A DNA stretch of 64,000 bases from Virgibacillus dokdonensis (lineage in GTDB: Bacteria > Bacillota > Bacilli > Bacillales > Amphibacillaceae): the NCBI RefSeq assembly GCF_900166595.1, contig NZ_LT745763.1:3533333-3597332 (forward strand), read 5' to 3'. The translations under genes were made by a program, and so were the position numbers. Each line of letters starts with the position of its first letter. Position 1 is the first letter of the stretch. The notes below the pieces were generated by a model. That model made no database searches. It saw nothing but the letters and a program-made list of their open reading frames with translations, and was not told where the DNA came from. Shown here one piece after another: positions 62,703-64,000 of this stretch.

Positions 62703-63707
62703 ATGTCGAAAAATAGTGAAAATATATCTCGAGTAAAAAATAAAAAACCGAAAAGCCGCAAAAAAATCTTCTTCTTTATCATCATTCCCCTAAGTATATT
62801 GCTAATAACAACCGTTTCCTACGGTGCTCATGTCTATAATACAGCACAAGAAGCAGCCGACGACTCATTTGAAAAAATTGGTAGGGACGGAGAAAAATCC
62901 GCTTTAAGAGATGAAACTGTTACTCCAGTAGAAGACAACGTCTCTGTACTTATTATTGGGGTGGATGATAGCGAAACTCGTAAAGAAAACAATAGCAGAT
63001 CCGATACACTGATGCTTGCAACCTTTAATAAAGAAGAAAAAGATGTAAACATAGTAAGCATTCCAAGAGATTCTTATGTAAATGTCCCTGGATATGGATA
63101 TACAAAAATTAATCACGCCCATGCATATGGAGGACATAGGAAATCCATTGAAACGGTAGAGAATTTTTTAAATGTACCTGTTGATTATTTTGTCAAACTA
63201 AATTTCGAAGCTTTTATTGAAATGGTTGATACCATCGGTGGGATTGAATTTGATGTACCGTTTGAAATGAGTGAGCTTGATTCTGACGATAATCAAGACG
63301 CTATACATTTAATGCCAGGTTATCAAAAATTAAATGGTGAAGAAGCTTTAGCATTAGCGCGAACAAGAAAATATGATAGTGATTTTGAAAGAGGAAAACG
63401 GCAGCAGGAAATTATCCAAACAATTATGAAGGAAACTGCATCGGCTTCTTCCGTACTAAAGCTTGATGACCTTATTACTTCAGTAGGCGATAATATGAAT
63501 ACAAACCTAACTTTCAATGAGATGAAAAGTTTTCTTAGCTATGGTTTAAACACAAATTTAACGATAAACTCAATAACAATGGACGGTGAAGGCGGTAAAA
63601 TGGACGACGGCCTTTGGTATTATCAAGTAGATGAACAAAGTAGAAGTGAGGTTGAGAACGAGTTGCGTGAGCATTTAGACCTACCTGTATCTACTGTTCA
63701 AAAATGA
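62703..63707 (+). CDS. LCP (LytR-CpsA-Psr) cell-wall glycopolymer ligase
   Basis: Transfers lipid-linked glycopolymers such as teichoic acid to peptidoglycan. 334 residues. A basic cytoplasmic tail (KNKKPKSRKK) precedes one membrane helix (about residues 22-45). The LCP domain then shows VSVLIIGVDDSETRKENNSR, SDTLMLATFN (metal Asp), IVSIPRDSYVNVPGYGYTKI (Arg/Asp), NHAHAYGG, FVKLNFEAFIEMVDTIGG and ALALARTRKYDSDFERGKRQ (two Arg). B. subtilis has three paralogues (TagT, TagU, TagV), so no symbol is assigned. The start ATG 62703 is behind GAGGTG. Monocistronic, divergent from DUF1659. Confidence 0.92.
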   Translation: MSKNSENISRVKNKKPKSRKKIFFFIIIPLSILLITTVSYGAHVYNTAQEAADDSFEKIGRDGEKSALRDETVTPVEDNVSVLIIGVDDSETRKENNSRSDTLMLATFNKEEKDVNIVSIPRDSYVNVPGYGYTKINHAHAYGGHRKSIETVENFLNVPVDYFVKLNFEAFIEMVDTIGGIEFDVPFEMSELDSDDNQDAIHLMPGYQKLNGEEALALARTRKYDSDFERGKRQQEIIQTIMKETASASSVLKLDDLITSVGDNMNTNLTFNEMKSFLSYGLNTNLTINSITMDGEGGKMDDGLWYYQVDEQSRSEVENELREHLDLPVSTVQK

Positions 63708-64000
63708 TGTGATTTGCAATAAGATTACCAAACTTGTACTTTTTAAAGAAATATCAAATTTTTATTCTTGTAAAACAAAAATTTGATTTAAACGACTTGA
63801 CCTTTTTATTTTTTCCGCACCTTGACGAAAACACACCTCAAATCTTATACACCTAAGAATTAAAGGGAATACTTTTTCTCAACATGCATTTTAGGAAAAC
63901 GTAATGATTTTTTCACTTTTTACTATCTTCCAGTTTAAATTACTCAAAAATAAGATTGGGCAAAAGTTATTCTCTTTTTTATTATGAATCACGTACAGCA
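63708..64000. other. End of window, no gene seen
   Basis: About 290 AT-rich bases after the LCP gene. No terminator-quality hairpin, repeat copy or open frame with a ribosome-binding site was found. Confidence 0.4.

Overview
The window is a 64-kb piece of the chromosome of a low-GC Gram-positive endospore former of the family Bacillaceae. Support comes from Bacillus-type gene sets (sppA-yteJ, cssRS next to htrA, yteA, pdxK, helD, a DUF1659/DUF2922/yvrJ trio), strong AGGAGG ribosome-binding sites and frequent TTG starts. The BCCT osmolyte carrier, IleRS2 and overall gene style suggest a halotolerant Virgibacillus/Oceanobacillus-like species, but this is an inference. No rRNA, tRNA, prophage or CRISPR array was seen.

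Layout. 0-9.3 kb: the start of a cytochrome bd oxidase gene (cut by the window edge), sppA-yteJ, pdxK, and ileS of the long eukaryote-like IleRS2 type. The ileS leader is a T-box riboswitch split from its gene by a 1.9-kb group II intron placed directly after the T-box terminator; the intron's reverse transcriptase is frameshifted. 9.4-10.2 kb: structured non-coding DNA followed by 31 units of a 21-bp repeat. 10.3-17.9 kb: a DUF21-like membrane protein, RNA polymerase-recycling helicase HelD, a small heat-shock protein, and copper handling (CopB ATPase with a CsoR-like box, Csp3-type copper store, YdhK-like lipoprotein). 18.3-25.6 kb: a PadR/DUF1700/DUF4097 operon, a Ktr potassium channel gene behind a c-di-AMP riboswitch, and cadCA cadmium/zinc efflux. 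26-41.5 kb: a YcdB-like protein, the CssRS secretion-stress system divergent from htrA, zinc-ribbon proteins, YteA, a YkwC-like dehydrogenase, a methyltransferase, AEC and BCCT transporters. 41.7-50 kb: a complete N-acetylgalactosamine cluster (PTS import, deacetylase, deaminase/isomerase, kinase, aldolase, GntR/HutC regulator with operators). 50-51.3 kb: two decayed genes. 52.3-59 kb: a ROK regulator, a DMT transporter and Leloir genes galKTM without galE. 59-64 kb: UPF0158, a CoA pyrophosphatase-type Nudix protein, the DUF1659/DUF2922/YvrJ trio and an LCP cell-wall ligase.

Working together. The GalNAc cluster turns imported GalNAc into triose phosphates, and galKTM feeds galactose into the Leloir pathway, so the region is equipped for galactose/GalNAc-containing glycans. 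Copper and cadmium genes form two metal-defence blocks. CssRS/HtrA and SppA cover exported-protein quality control. Ktr and BCCT cover osmotic adjustment.

The most unusual signal is non-coding. Three families of short dispersed repeats (A about 250 bp, B about 90 bp, C about 75 bp, at least 22 copies including fragments) occupy intergenic gaps, and every copy found points the same way. Add the intron in the T-box leader, the 21-bp helically phased array and a perfect 27-bp-arm palindrome.
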